DNA of 64,000 bases from Candidatus Avoscillospira avistercoris (GTDB lineage: Bacteria > Bacillota > Clostridia > Oscillospirales > Oscillospiraceae). A program made the position numbers and the translations under genes. This document shows positions 9,533 through 19,087 of this stretch, piece after piece. Under the pieces are notes generated by a model. It made no database searches, was not told the origin of the DNA, and was given only the letters and a program-made list of their open reading frames with translations. The stretch spans positions 1 to 64,000 of the forward strand of contig DVJJ01000143.1 of assembly GCA_018716875.1 (NCBI GenBank), in the 5' to 3' direction. Numbering within the stretch: position 1 is the stretch's first letter; each line of letters opens with the position of its first letter.

Positions 9533-9640
9533 GGTGCTCCTCCTGAATCGTTCCAAAAAATCACAGATGGGAAGGGCTTCTTCCAAGAAGACACCCTTCC
9601 CATTTTCATACCATTAAGAATGTTTTCCGGAAACTGCCAA

Positions 9641-10717
9641 TCAGCCCAGGCACAGGCCCATACGGCGGGCCACATGAATCATACCGTGGTCCTCGGGGAC
9701 CAGGCGGCTCTTGCCCGCAATATCCTCCAGCCGGTTGGCCACCACCTGGTTGTTGTTCATGGCCACGGTGACGCCATAAATCTCTTCTTCCACCAGCTTG
9801 GCAGCATAGGTACCAAACTGGGTAGCCAGCACCCGGTCATAGGGCGACGGGCTGCCGCCGCGCTGCATGTGGCCGGGAACACAGAACCGGGTCTCAAAGC
9901 CTGTCATTTCCTCAATCTGATGGGCAATGCGATGGGTGGCCGTGGTGATGCCTTGTTCGGCCCGCTTGGCGGCCCGCTCCTTCTTCTTCATCTTGGCTTC
10001 TTCCACGTCGTAGACGCCCTCGGCCACAGCCAGAATGGAGAAATTTTTGCCCTGCTCGGCCCGCTTGGTGATGGCGGCACAAACATTTTCAATGTTGTAG
10101 GGCAGTTCGGGAATCAAAATGATATCCGCGCCGCCGGCGATGCCTGCGTACAGCGTCAGCCAGCCGGCCTTGTTGCCCATAAGCTCCACCACCATGCAGC
10201 GGCTATGGCTGCCGGCGGTGGTGTGGACCCGGTCGATGGACTCGGTGGCAATATCCACAGCCGTATGGAAACCGAAGGTCACGTCGGTACCATAAATATC
10301 GTTGTCAATGGTCTTGGGCAGGCCGATGACGTGGAGCCCTTCCTCCGACAGGAGGTTGGCCGTCTTGTGGGTGCCGTTGCCGCCCAGGCACAGGAGACAA
10401 TCCAGCTTCATCTCTTTATAGTTTTTCTTCATGGCGCTGACCTTGTCCACCTCGTCGTCACCGATGACGCGCATCAGCTTAAAGGGGGTGCGCTTGGTGC
10501 CGAGGATGGTGCCGCCCACGGTCAGAATGCCGGAAAATTCGTAGGGCTGCATGACGCGGTAATCGCCGTTGATCAGGCCCGAATAGCCGTTGGCGATACC
10601 GATGATCTCCACATTATTGCCCATGCGCTGATACAGCGCCTTGGCCACGCCGCGGATGGTGGCGTTCAGGCCGGGGCAGTCGCCGCCGGAGGTGAGAATA
10701 CCAATGCGTTTTTTCAT
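9641..10717 (-). CDS. pfkA: 6-phosphofructokinase
   Basis: MKKRIGILTSGGDCPGLNA, GGNGT, PKTIDND. Confidence 0.92.
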   Translation of the reverse strand: MKKRIGILTSGGDCPGLNATIRGVAKALYQRMGNNVEIIGIANGYSGLINGDYRVMQPYEFSGILTVGGTILGTKRTPFKLMRVIGDDEVDKVSAMKKNYKEMKLDCLLCLGGNGTHKTANLLSEEGLHVIGLPKTIDNDIYGTDVTFGFHTAVDIATESIDRVHTTAGSHSRCMVVELMGNKAGWLTLYAGIAGGADIILIPELPYNIENVCAAITKRAEQGKNFSILAVAEGVYDVEEAKMKKKERAAKRAEQGITTATHRIAHQIEEMTGFETRFCVPGHMQRGGSPSPYDRVLATQFGTYAAKLVEEEIYGVTVAMNNNQVVANRLEDIAGKSRLVPEDHGMIHVARRMGLCLG

Positions 10718-10808
10718 AATGAGTACCCCCTTGTATAGACTACCTTTAGAGTACCGATTTCCGGGGCCGTTGTCAAGACAGCAGACCAGTTTGTGGAAAA
10801 ACTTTCCC

Positions 10809-11552
10809 TTAAAACGACGCCTCCACCAGCCCTTGGGTATAGGGGGACCGGGGTTGGAGCAATACCTGGTCGGTATCGCCCAATTCCTCCACCACGCCGC
10901 CCCGCAGCACCAGAACGCGGTTACAAAACTGCTGCACCAATGACAGGTCATGGCTCACAAAGACAAAGGCCATGCCCTGCTGCCGCAGTTCGTTCAGCAG
11001 CTCCATAATCTGGGCCTGTACCGTCACATCCAGGGACGCTGTGGCCTCGTCGCACAGCAGCAGCCGGGGCTGTGGGGCCAGCGCCCGGGCAATGGCAGCC
11101 CGCTGGCACTGGCCGCCGCTGACCTCATGGGGATAACGGCTCGCCAGCTCCGGCGGCAAGCCGCAGCGCTCCAACAGAGATGCCGTCTCCTCTGCTGCCC
11201 GGTTCCGGGGGACGCCGTAGTTGACCAAAGCCTCCCCGATGGCCCCGCCCAATGTCTGGCGGGGGTCGAAAGAATCCTGGGGCATCTGAAAGACCATCTG
11301 CATGCTCTGCCAGACGGCACGGCGGGGCATGGTCTCCAAGGGCTTGCCCTCCAATAACACCTGTCCCGACGAAACGGGCAGCAGTCCGGCCAATGCACGC
11401 AGCAGCGTCGTTTTGCCGCTGCCCGACTGACCCACCACCCCCAGCGCTTCGCCGGGGGACAACGTCAGGGACACATGATCCAGGGCTGTCACCGTCTGCC
11501 GTCCCCGGCGAAAGGTTCGGCATACGTCTCGGGCTTCCAGCAGCGGCGTCAT
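10809..11552 (-). CDS. Oligopeptide/nickel-type ABC transporter ATP-binding protein
   Basis: GQSGSGKTTLLRAL Walker A, VSGGQCQRAAIARAL signature. Confidence 0.9.
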   Translation of the reverse strand: MTPLLEARDVCRTFRRGRQTVTALDHVSLTLSPGEALGVVGQSGSGKTTLLRALAGLLPVSSGQVLLEGKPLETMPRRAVWQSMQMVFQMPQDSFDPRQTLGGAIGEALVNYGVPRNRAAEETASLLERCGLPPELASRYPHEVSGGQCQRAAIARALAPQPRLLLCDEATASLDVTVQAQIMELLNELRQQGMAFVFVSHDLSLVQQFCNRVLVLRGGVVEELGDTDQVLLQPRSPYTQGLVEASF

Positions 11553-12319
11553 AAGCTCCTCCTCAGTCGCGGCACGGCGGCCAGCAGCCGCCGGGTGTAC
11601 TCGGTTTGGGGTGTGGTGAGCACCTGGGCGGCGCTCCCCTGCTCCACGGTCCGGCCATGCTTCAAAATCAATACCCGGTCGGCCACCGATTCCAGCAGGG
11701 CCAGATTATGGGTCACCAGAACCATGGCCGTGCCCCGGTCCCGGCGCAGACGCCCCAGGGTCTCCATGACCTCCCGCTGGACCAGCACATCCAATGCCGA
11801 GGTAGGCTCATCGCACAGAAGCAGCTCCGGCTCCAGCAGCATGGCCAGCAGCAGGCCCACCCGCTGGCACATACCGCCTGACAGCTCCATGGGGTAGCTC
11901 CGCAGAACGCGGACACCCTCCGGCAGGCCCAGCTGTTCCATCAGGGGCAGGGCCAGCCGTTCCGCCTCCCGGCGGGAGACGCCCCGGCCCAAGACCTGCC
12001 GGACCTGGGCCTCCACGGTGCGGACCGGACAGAGAGAGGCCCCGCTGTTCTGGAAGACCATTCCCATACGGCGGCCCCGCAGGGCCCGCCACTGGCGTTC
12101 GGTGGTCAGCGCCGTACCATCAAAGGCCATGGTTCCCCCGATAACAGCCCCGCCGGGGGGCAGCAGCCCCAGCACCGCCCGCAAAATGGTGCTTTTGCCG
12201 CTGCCGGACTCTCCGGCCACTCCCAGAATTTCCCCCGGCTCCACGGTAAAGGACACGTCTTCCACCACCGGGCGGCGGTCATAGGCGATATGGAGTTGTC
12301 GGACCTCCAGCAGGGCCAT
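11549..12319 (-). CDS. Oligopeptide/nickel-type ABC transporter ATP-binding protein
   Basis: GESGSGKSTILRAV, ELSGGMCQRVGLLLAM, LLCDEPTSALD. Confidence 0.9.
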   Translation of the reverse strand: MALLEVRQLHIAYDRRPVVEDVSFTVEPGEILGVAGESGSGKSTILRAVLGLLPPGGAVIGGTMAFDGTALTTERQWRALRGRRMGMVFQNSGASLCPVRTVEAQVRQVLGRGVSRREAERLALPLMEQLGLPEGVRVLRSYPMELSGGMCQRVGLLLAMLLEPELLLCDEPTSALDVLVQREVMETLGRLRRDRGTAMVLVTHNLALLESVADRVLILKHGRTVEQGSAAQVLTTPQTEYTRRLLAAVPRLRRSL

Positions 12320-12330
12320 GGAACCCCCTC

Positions 12331-13878
12331 CTATTCGCCCACGCTCAGCTGGGCTGTGATCTCATAGTAATCCGAGGGATGGGCCGTAAAGCCCGTCACC
12401 CGGTTGTTCATCACAAAGTTCATCCGCAGATAGGACGCGAAAAAGTAGCCGCAGTCGTCCAAAATGGTCTGGCTCATTGCCGTACCCAGAGCTGCCCGCT
12501 CCGCCGGGTCAAAGGTCCCGGCCAACTGTGCCGCCTGGGCTTCCAGTTCATCACTGTGGTACCCGCCCCGGTTCTTGGCGGAGCTGTCGAGACAGTGGGT
12601 GGTGAAAAAGTAGGCCGGGTCGCCGGTGGGAGCCGCCACAAAAGCACTGACATACACATCCCAATCGCCGGACTCCAGAACCCCCAGATGGTTGGCCGTG
12701 GAGTTGATCTCCACCTGAATGCCCACCTCCTGCAAGGTGGCCTGGGCCGCTTCGGCCAGCAGCGGCAATTCCTGCCGCCCCGGATACGTCAGCCAGCGGA
12801 TGGTCAACGTCTGGCCGTCCTTGTCCACATACCCGTCACCGTCGCTGTCGGTCCAACCGGCTTCTGCCAGCAGAGACCGGGCAGCATCCGGGTCGTAGGC
12901 CGACGCAGTTACACCGTCGGTGTCAAAGGAGAAGGGACCCACGGCGGGGGTGCCGTTGCCGTGGAGCAGTACCTCTGTAAAGCTGTCCTTGTCAATGGCC
13001 ATGGCAATGGCCTGCCGCACCTGGATATCCTGCAAGGCAGGCGTATCATAGTTGAAAGCCCCGAAGAACACACGGGAGGTGTCGGCGGAGGAAATGGTAT
13101 ACTGGCTCTCGTCTGCAAAAAGTTCCAGACTGGCATAGGGCAAACCCTGGACCGCGTCCAGCTGCCCAGCCTGCAGCGCCATGGTCAGCGTGTCGCCGTC
13201 GGTGATGGAGCGGACCTCCACCCGGTCCACCTGGGGCACGCCGCCCCAGTACGTTTCGTTTTTGTTGAGATAGATGTGGTCATCAGCCACCTCATAGGCC
13301 ACAAAGGGGCCGGTACCAGCCACATTCCGGGTCTCGTCTACGCCATCGGTGCCGTAATCCATATCAATGATGGCCCCATAGGGGTCGCTGAGGTAGTTGG
13401 GCAGCGCCGGGTTGGGGGCGTTGCAAGTGATGGTCACCGTCTGGCCCTCGGCTTCGATGGCGGCAATGTTCAAATCGCCGGGGGCACGGTCATGGACCGC
13501 AATCAGATGGTCCAGACATTCCTTAACGGCCTGACCGTCCATATTCCGGCCACTGGAAAAGGTGACGCCGTCACGCAGGGTGATGGATAAGGTGGTGTCG
13601 TCCACCCATTCCCAGCGCTCCGCCAACCACGGCTCCAGCTCCATGGTCTCACTGAGACGGAACAGTGTCTCTCCGACGCCGTAGCGGACCGCCGACCAGC
13701 CGGAATAGGCTTCGTGGGGGTTCAATCCCGCGTTGGCCATTTCCGGGCCATAGGCCACGGTACCATAGCGGAAGACTGTCTCCCCCGCCGTCTGCTCTGT
13801 GGTTCCGGCGGTAGAGCCGCAGGCGGTAAGGGTCAGGGCCAGCAGCAGGGCCGCCGGAATCGCTTTAGAACGCTTCAT
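12331..13878 (-). CDS. ABC transporter substrate-binding lipoprotein (SBP family 5; Nik/Opp type)
   Basis: Lipobox LALTLTACGS; family-5 features throughout. Confidence 0.88.
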   Translation of the reverse strand: MKRSKAIPAALLLALTLTACGSTAGTTEQTAGETVFRYGTVAYGPEMANAGLNPHEAYSGWSAVRYGVGETLFRLSETMELEPWLAERWEWVDDTTLSITLRDGVTFSSGRNMDGQAVKECLDHLIAVHDRAPGDLNIAAIEAEGQTVTITCNAPNPALPNYLSDPYGAIIDMDYGTDGVDETRNVAGTGPFVAYEVADDHIYLNKNETYWGGVPQVDRVEVRSITDGDTLTMALQAGQLDAVQGLPYASLELFADESQYTISSADTSRVFFGAFNYDTPALQDIQVRQAIAMAIDKDSFTEVLLHGNGTPAVGPFSFDTDGVTASAYDPDAARSLLAEAGWTDSDGDGYVDKDGQTLTIRWLTYPGRQELPLLAEAAQATLQEVGIQVEINSTANHLGVLESGDWDVYVSAFVAAPTGDPAYFFTTHCLDSSAKNRGGYHSDELEAQAAQLAGTFDPAERAALGTAMSQTILDDCGYFFASYLRMNFVMNNRVTGFTAHPSDYYEITAQLSVGE

Positions 13879-14705
13879 GTGGTTTGCTCCTTTTTCCGGG
13901 CTCTGCGGCGGGGGTCCAGATGGTCCCGCAGGCTGTCGCCCAGCAGATTGAAAATGAGTACCGTTAGGAAAATCGCCACGCCAGGGCCGAGAATGGTCCA
14001 GGGGGCCGTTTGAATCAGACTGCGGCCCTTGCTCATCATGGAGCCCCATTCCGCCGTGGGCGGCTGTGCCCCCAAGTTCAGAAAGGACAGGCCCGCCAGC
14101 TCCATCAGCATGGTGCCGATGTCCAGGGATGCCGTCACCAGCAAAGGGCCCGCAATATTGGGCAGGATGTGGCGGGCCATCAGCCGGACCGGACCGTTGC
14201 CCGCCATACGGGCGGCGGTCAGATAGGGCGCACCCCGGACCGTCAACGTCTGGCTGCGGGCCAGCCGGGCATATTTGGGCCAGGACACCAGGGCAATGGC
14301 AAGAATGGCGTTGCCCATGCCGCCACCCAGCAGTCCCGCCACAGCCAGGGCCAGCACCATGCCGGGGAAAGCCAGAAACAGGTCCCCCAGCCGCAGTAAC
14401 AGGGTGTCCAGCCAGCCACCGAACCAGCCGCAGGCAATACCGATGACGCTGCCGGACACGGCGGATACAGCCACCAGAATCAGTGCCGAAAAGACGCTGG
14501 TCCGCGCACCGGCAATCACACGGGACAAGACATCCCGGCCGTGGGAATCGGTGCCCAGCCAGTGGTCCGCCGACGGCGGCTGCAGCGCCGCCGCCATATC
14601 CTGGGCGTTGGGGTCATAGGGCGTCAGCCACGGCGACAGCAGCGCCAGCAGCACCACAACCAGGGCCAGGGCGGCACAGAGCCACACCCGCAGTTTGGTA
14701 CTCAT
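13875..14705 (-). CDS. ABC transporter permease (NikC/DppC type)
   Basis: LGTDSHGRDVLSRVIAGARTS; C-terminal EWGSMMSKG. Confidence 0.9.
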   Translation of the reverse strand: MSTKLRVWLCAALALVVVLLALLSPWLTPYDPNAQDMAAALQPPSADHWLGTDSHGRDVLSRVIAGARTSVFSALILVAVSAVSGSVIGIACGWFGGWLDTLLLRLGDLFLAFPGMVLALAVAGLLGGGMGNAILAIALVSWPKYARLARSQTLTVRGAPYLTAARMAGNGPVRLMARHILPNIAGPLLVTASLDIGTMLMELAGLSFLNLGAQPPTAEWGSMMSKGRSLIQTAPWTILGPGVAIFLTVLIFNLLGDSLRDHLDPRRRARKKEQTT

Positions 14706-15658
14706 GGCCGTCCCTCCTCTCCCAGCCGCACACGGGGGTCCAGGCGGCGGCACAGCAAATCTGCCGCCAAATTCAGTACTACATAAAGGATAGCTGTCCA
14801 CAGGACATAGGCCAGCACCACCGGCGCATCCCGCATGGCGATGGAGTCCACGGTCAGTTTCCCCACGCCATCCCATAAAAAGATGGATTCCACAATGGCG
14901 GTACCGCCCAGGAGACTGCCCGCCGACATGGCCAGCAGGGTGACAATGGTACCCATGGCCGCCCGCAGCACATTGGAAAGCAGCACGGTTTTCCGACCCA
15001 CACCCCGGGCCAAGGCACCGGTCACATAGTCCTGTTCCAGTTCTTCCAGTACGGCGGCCCGAATTTGCCGGGTGTACCGGGAGGACATGGCAAGGGCCAG
15101 CGTCACCGACGGCAGCACCAGACTGCCGCCGCCGCCCAAATCAATGACCGGCAGCCACCGGAGTTTGACGGCGAAAATCAACAGCAGCAGCAGCGCCGCG
15201 AAGAAGTTGGGCAGAGAATTGCCCACAAAGCTGACAGCCCGAATGAGGTAGTCAATCCACCGGCCATGAAACACCGCCGAAATGATGCCCAGGGGCACGG
15301 AAATGAGAATGGTCAGCCCCAGAGACGCCCCTGTCAGCAGCAAGGTGGCCGGAACCTTGGACAGCAGCGTGGGCAGCACCGGCACACCGGAGACGTAGGA
15401 GGTGCCCAAATCGCCGTGGAGCAGGTCCCACAGCCAGCGGCCATACTGAACGAAAAAGGGCTGGTCCAGCCCCAGCTCCGCCCGTTTGGCGTCCAGAACC
15501 GCCTGGGAAACGCTGGTGCCCAAATTCTCATAGAGCAGTTCCACGGCATCGCCGGCGGCAAACCGCAACATGGCGAAGGTCAGCAGCGTCACGCCCAGCA
15601 GCAGCGGAATCAGCTGCAACAGCCGCCGTACAATATAAGAACCGGCAGAGCGGTTCAT
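14702..15658 (-). CDS. ABC transporter permease (NikB/DppB type)
   Basis: RRLLQLIPLLLGVTLLTFAMLR; ALARGVGRKTVLLSNVLRAA. Confidence 0.9.
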   Translation of the reverse strand: MNRSAGSYIVRRLLQLIPLLLGVTLLTFAMLRFAAGDAVELLYENLGTSVSQAVLDAKRAELGLDQPFFVQYGRWLWDLLHGDLGTSYVSGVPVLPTLLSKVPATLLLTGASLGLTILISVPLGIISAVFHGRWIDYLIRAVSFVGNSLPNFFAALLLLLIFAVKLRWLPVIDLGGGGSLVLPSVTLALAMSSRYTRQIRAAVLEELEQDYVTGALARGVGRKTVLLSNVLRAAMGTIVTLLAMSAGSLLGGTAIVESIFLWDGVGKLTVDSIAMRDAPVVLAYVLWTAILYVVLNLAADLLCRRLDPRVRLGEEGRP

Positions 15659-15713
15659 GGGCGATTCCTCCTTTCTGCGGTTTCATCCCCCATGGGGGGA
15701 TGGTCAGAAAAAC

Positions 15714-15740
15714 GGCGGTGCTGTCCGGGACAGCACCGCC
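15714..15740 (-). terminator. Terminator downstream of methyltransferase gene
   Basis: GGCGGTGCTGTCC / GGACAGCACCGCC hairpin followed by GTTTTTC on minus strand. Confidence 0.75.
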
Positions 15741-15751
15741 GGGTCCATTCG

Positions 15752-16501
15752 TTACTTGTCAGCACAGATCATAAAGCCGGGGGTGGCTGCGAAGTTGACC
15801 TTTTCCTCATTGTCCCAGGTTAGCTTCCAGACCTCCGTATCGGTATAGATGCGATGGTAGCCGCAGCGCAGCAGCGTTTGAATGTCCCAGTCGGGACGGT
15901 TGACGCGGCCCATGGGCAGCAGCAGAGAGATTTGCTCCATCTCATCGGCTTTCTCGTAGGCGTTGTAGTCGGTGCAGCCCTCCTGGCGGACATTGTCCCG
16001 GTCCTGGGCCACGGCCACCCGCTTTTTTTCATCGAACAGGTAGCCGTACCAGTCGGCGTCGAAGTTGATCATCCGCCCGCCGGGCTTCAGCACCCGGAAC
16101 CACTCCCGGTAGGCCCGCTCCGGGTCCGGCAGATTCCAGGTCAGGTTGCGGCTCACCACCACATCAAAGGTGTTATCGGGGAACTCCAATGCCTGGGCGT
16201 CCATCTGGCGGAACTCGATTTTTTCGGCCAGATCACCGGCATTGCGCCGGGCCTCCTCCAGCATGGCGGGGGTATAGTCGGCGGCGGTGACCTGATGGCC
16301 CATCTCCGTCAGCAGAATGGCAAAGAAGCCGGGGCCGGTGCCAATATCGAGAATGCGCAGGCAGTCTCCCTCGGGCAGGTGATTCAAAAGGGCATTGCGC
16401 CACATTTCGCGGCCACCATGGGCAATATTCGTTTTCACGTCCACCGTATAGGAGGGGGCGCGCTCGGTCCAGTAGGCTCGGTTTCTGACGGCAAGATCCA
16501 T
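15752..16501 (-). CDS. Class I SAM-dependent methyltransferase
   Basis: LRILDIGTGPGFFAILLTEMGHQVTAADYTPAML. Confidence 0.9.
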   Translation of the reverse strand: MDLAVRNRAYWTERAPSYTVDVKTNIAHGGREMWRNALLNHLPEGDCLRILDIGTGPGFFAILLTEMGHQVTAADYTPAMLEEARRNAGDLAEKIEFRQMDAQALEFPDNTFDVVVSRNLTWNLPDPERAYREWFRVLKPGGRMINFDADWYGYLFDEKKRVAVAQDRDNVRQEGCTDYNAYEKADEMEQISLLLPMGRVNRPDWDIQTLLRCGYHRIYTDTEVWKLTWDNEEKVNFAATPGFMICADK

Positions 16502-16581
16502 AAGGTGATACCTCCGGTAAAGTCTGATAGGATAGTACCAGACCGCACCCGCCGCCGCAAGCCCCCCAGGGGGATGTTTTT

Positions 16582-17133
16582 TTAGAGAATATTACCCTGG
16601 CCGTCAAAGACCGGCAGCCTCTCCAGATAGATAATGTCGTCCCGTTTCTGGGCTTCCCCCTCGGCCAGAATGGCCATGCGGCCCGCCACAATGCCCCCCG
16701 CGGCCTCCACCAGCCGTTCGATGGCCAGCAGGGACTCCCCGGTGGAGATCACATCGTCCACAATGAGAATGCGTTTGCCTTTCATTTTGGCGGCGTCCTC
16801 GCCGTCCAGATAGAGGTGCTGCTCCTTGGCGGTGGTGATGGAGCGGACTGCCACATCCAGCACGTCGCGCATGTAGAGTTTGGGCCCCTTGCGGGCCAGA
16901 ATATACGTGTTGCGGCCGCTCTGGCGGGCCATCTCATGAATCAGCGGGATGCCCTTGGCCTCGGCGGTAATCATATAATCAAATTCCGGCGCCTTCTCCA
17001 GCAGCGCTCTGGCGCTGGCACAGGTCAGCTCCACGTCCCCGAAAATCACAAAGGCCGCAATCTGCAGCTCGTCCGTGACGGGACACAACGGCAGGTCCCG
17101 CTTCACACCGGCAATGGTCATTGTATGATACAT
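16582..17133 (-). CDS. Adenine/xanthine-type phosphoribosyltransferase
   Basis: ILIVDDVISTGESLLA PRPP-binding motif. Confidence 0.88.
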   Translation of the reverse strand: MYHTMTIAGVKRDLPLCPVTDELQIAAFVIFGDVELTCASARALLEKAPEFDYMITAEAKGIPLIHEMARQSGRNTYILARKGPKLYMRDVLDVAVRSITTAKEQHLYLDGEDAAKMKGKRILIVDDVISTGESLLAIERLVEAAGGIVAGRMAILAEGEAQKRDDIIYLERLPVFDGQGNIL

Positions 17134-17187
17134 AACATTCCTTCTCCTTTTCACACACGGTGTCACAGGGCGTTTTTTGTACAATTC

Positions 17188-17216
17188 ATTATAAACCGCC
17201 CAATAGTGCTTGTCAA
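17188..17216 (-). promoter_or_regulatory. Consensus promoter for phosphoribosyltransferase
   Basis: TTGACA-N17-TATAAT on minus strand, perfect consensus. Confidence 0.85.
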
Positions 17217-17231
17217 TTCACCGGCCATATC

Positions 17232-17264
17232 GCAAAATCTGTTTGCCATTCTAACAAATTTTGC
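17232..17264. promoter_or_regulatory. 12-bp-arm palindrome between divergent purine-salvage promoters
   Basis: GCAAAATCTGTT-N9-AACAAATTTTGC, one mismatch. Confidence 0.5.
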
Positions 17265-17300
17265 ATTCGTTTTTTGAGCAAAAACACAATGCCCAATCCA

Positions 17301-17329
17301 TTGTATTTTCGTGTCCAGTGGATTATACT
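17301..17329 (+). promoter_or_regulatory. Promoter for NCS2 permease
   Basis: TTGTAT-N17-TATACT. Confidence 0.75.
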
Positions 17330-17457
17330 GTTTATAGAATCTTAACATGTGGCCCGCAGGAATGGATCAGACGTCGGAAGAATCTGTAGCAGAACAGGTG
17401 TATCGAAGGCGTTTGGTCCTTTTTTCACCGCAGGCCCCGGAAACGGAGGGTAATGCA

Positions 17458-18855
17458 ATGGAACAATTCTTTAAACTGAAGGAGCACGGCACCACAGTCC
17501 GCACCGAGCTTGTCGCCGGCTTCACCACCTTTATGGCCATGGCCTATATCCTTATGGTCAATGCCGGCATGTTTGCCGAGCTGGAAGGCCAGGTCACCTA
17601 CAACGCCGTGTACATTGCTACGGCCATCTCCGCCGTCATCGGCACGGTGCTCATCGGTCTGCTGTCCAACCTGCCCCTGGCCCAGGCCTCCGGCATGGGC
17701 CTCAACGCCTATTTCGTCTACACCGTCTGTTTCAACCTGGGCCTCAGCTATGCCAACGCCCTGGTCCTGGTCCTGGCCGACGGCATCATTTTCACTCTGC
17801 TGACCGTCACCGGCCTGCGCAAGAAGATTTTTGATGCCATCCCCTCTGCTGTCCGTATGGCCATCCCCGCCGGTATCGGCCTGTTTATCGCCTTCCTGGG
17901 TCTCCAGAACGCCGGTATCGTGGTGGACAGCTCCACGCTGGTGGGTCTGGCTTCTTTCAACCTGTACTCCGGCAACGCCACCTGGGGCACCATCATGCCC
18001 ATGCTGGTCACCATCTTTGCCGTCCTGGCCATTGCCATCCTCACCAAGCGCGGCGTCAAGGGCGCGGTCCTGTGGGGCATCCTGGGCGGCGCTGTGGCCT
18101 ACTACGTCCTGGGCTTCACGGTTCCCGGCTTCTATGAAGGCTTCTTTGCCGGCATGAGCTTCAACCCCTTCACCGCTTTCCAGGAATTTGCCGAGCTGTC
18201 CCTGTTCAAGGTCTTCACCGAGGGCTTTGACTTCTCCGCCTATATTGCCGCCAACGGCACCGGCGGTTTCATCGTCATGTTCCTGACCACGGCTCTGGCC
18301 TTCTGCATGGTGGATATGTTCGACACCCTGGGCACCCTCTACGGTGCCTGCGCCCGCGGCAACCTGCTGACCAAGCAGGGCGACGTTCCCAACATGGACA
18401 AAGCCATGCTGGCCGACGCTGTCGCCACCACCTGCGGCGCTATCTGCGGTACCTCCACCGTCACCACCTTTGTGGAGTCCTCCGCCGGTATCGGTGAGGG
18501 CGGCCGTACCGGTCTGGCTTCCATGTTTACGGCTCTGTTCTTCTTCATCGCCATGTTCCTGGCGCCTCTGGCCCAGCTGATTCCCACCTACGCCACCGCA
18601 GCGGCGCTGATCTACGTTGGCGTTCTGATGATGAACTGTGTCCGCGACATCGAGTGGACCACGCCGGAAATCGCCGTTCCCGCTTTCCTGACCATCGCCA
18701 TGATGTCCTTTACCTACAGCATCTCCTTCGGCATCGCCTTTGGTATCATCTCCTGGACCATCATCGCCCTGTTCACCGGCAAGGCCCGGGAGATCAAGGC
18801 GGCTACCTGGGTCATCGGCATTCTCTTCACCCTGACCTTCTTCCTGACCCACTAA
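17458..18855 (+). CDS. NCS2 family (guanine/hypoxanthine/adenine) permease
   Basis: GFTTFMAMAYILMVNAGM; CGTSTVTTFVESSAGIGEGGRTGL. Confidence 0.93.
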   Translation: MEQFFKLKEHGTTVRTELVAGFTTFMAMAYILMVNAGMFAELEGQVTYNAVYIATAISAVIGTVLIGLLSNLPLAQASGMGLNAYFVYTVCFNLGLSYANALVLVLADGIIFTLLTVTGLRKKIFDAIPSAVRMAIPAGIGLFIAFLGLQNAGIVVDSSTLVGLASFNLYSGNATWGTIMPMLVTIFAVLAIAILTKRGVKGAVLWGILGGAVAYYVLGFTVPGFYEGFFAGMSFNPFTAFQEFAELSLFKVFTEGFDFSAYIAANGTGGFIVMFLTTALAFCMVDMFDTLGTLYGACARGNLLTKQGDVPNMDKAMLADAVATTCGAICGTSTVTTFVESSAGIGEGGRTGLASMFTALFFFIAMFLAPLAQLIPTYATAAALIYVGVLMMNCVRDIEWTTPEIAVPAFLTIAMMSFTYSISFGIAFGIISWTIIALFTGKAREIKAATWVIGILFTLTFFLTH

Positions 18856-18917
18856 AAGTGTTTTGTCATTGAGTGCCCACGCGGCGTAAGCCGTTCGGAA
18901 CTCTAATAATTCTCCCA

Positions 18918-18948
18918 CAGGCAGGACCGCTGCAAGCGGTCCTGCCTG
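18918..18948 (+). terminator. Terminator of NCS2 permease
   Basis: caggcaggaccgct-gca-agcggtcctgcctg then gttttctt. Confidence 0.85.
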
Positions 18949-19087
18949 TTTTCTTATGCTCTGTCCGCCAAATGTGCGCAATATCTGCCGTTTTGTCTGA
19001 CTTTTCTCCGAAAAATGGTATGATAAGCAAAATATGCACCTATCAAAACGGTGTATCAGAAAACACAAAGAAGAAGGAGACCAATGT

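Noticed and set aside
17336-17457. Purine riboswitch in the NCS2 leader
   Set aside because: Conserved purine-aptamer loop sequences could not be found
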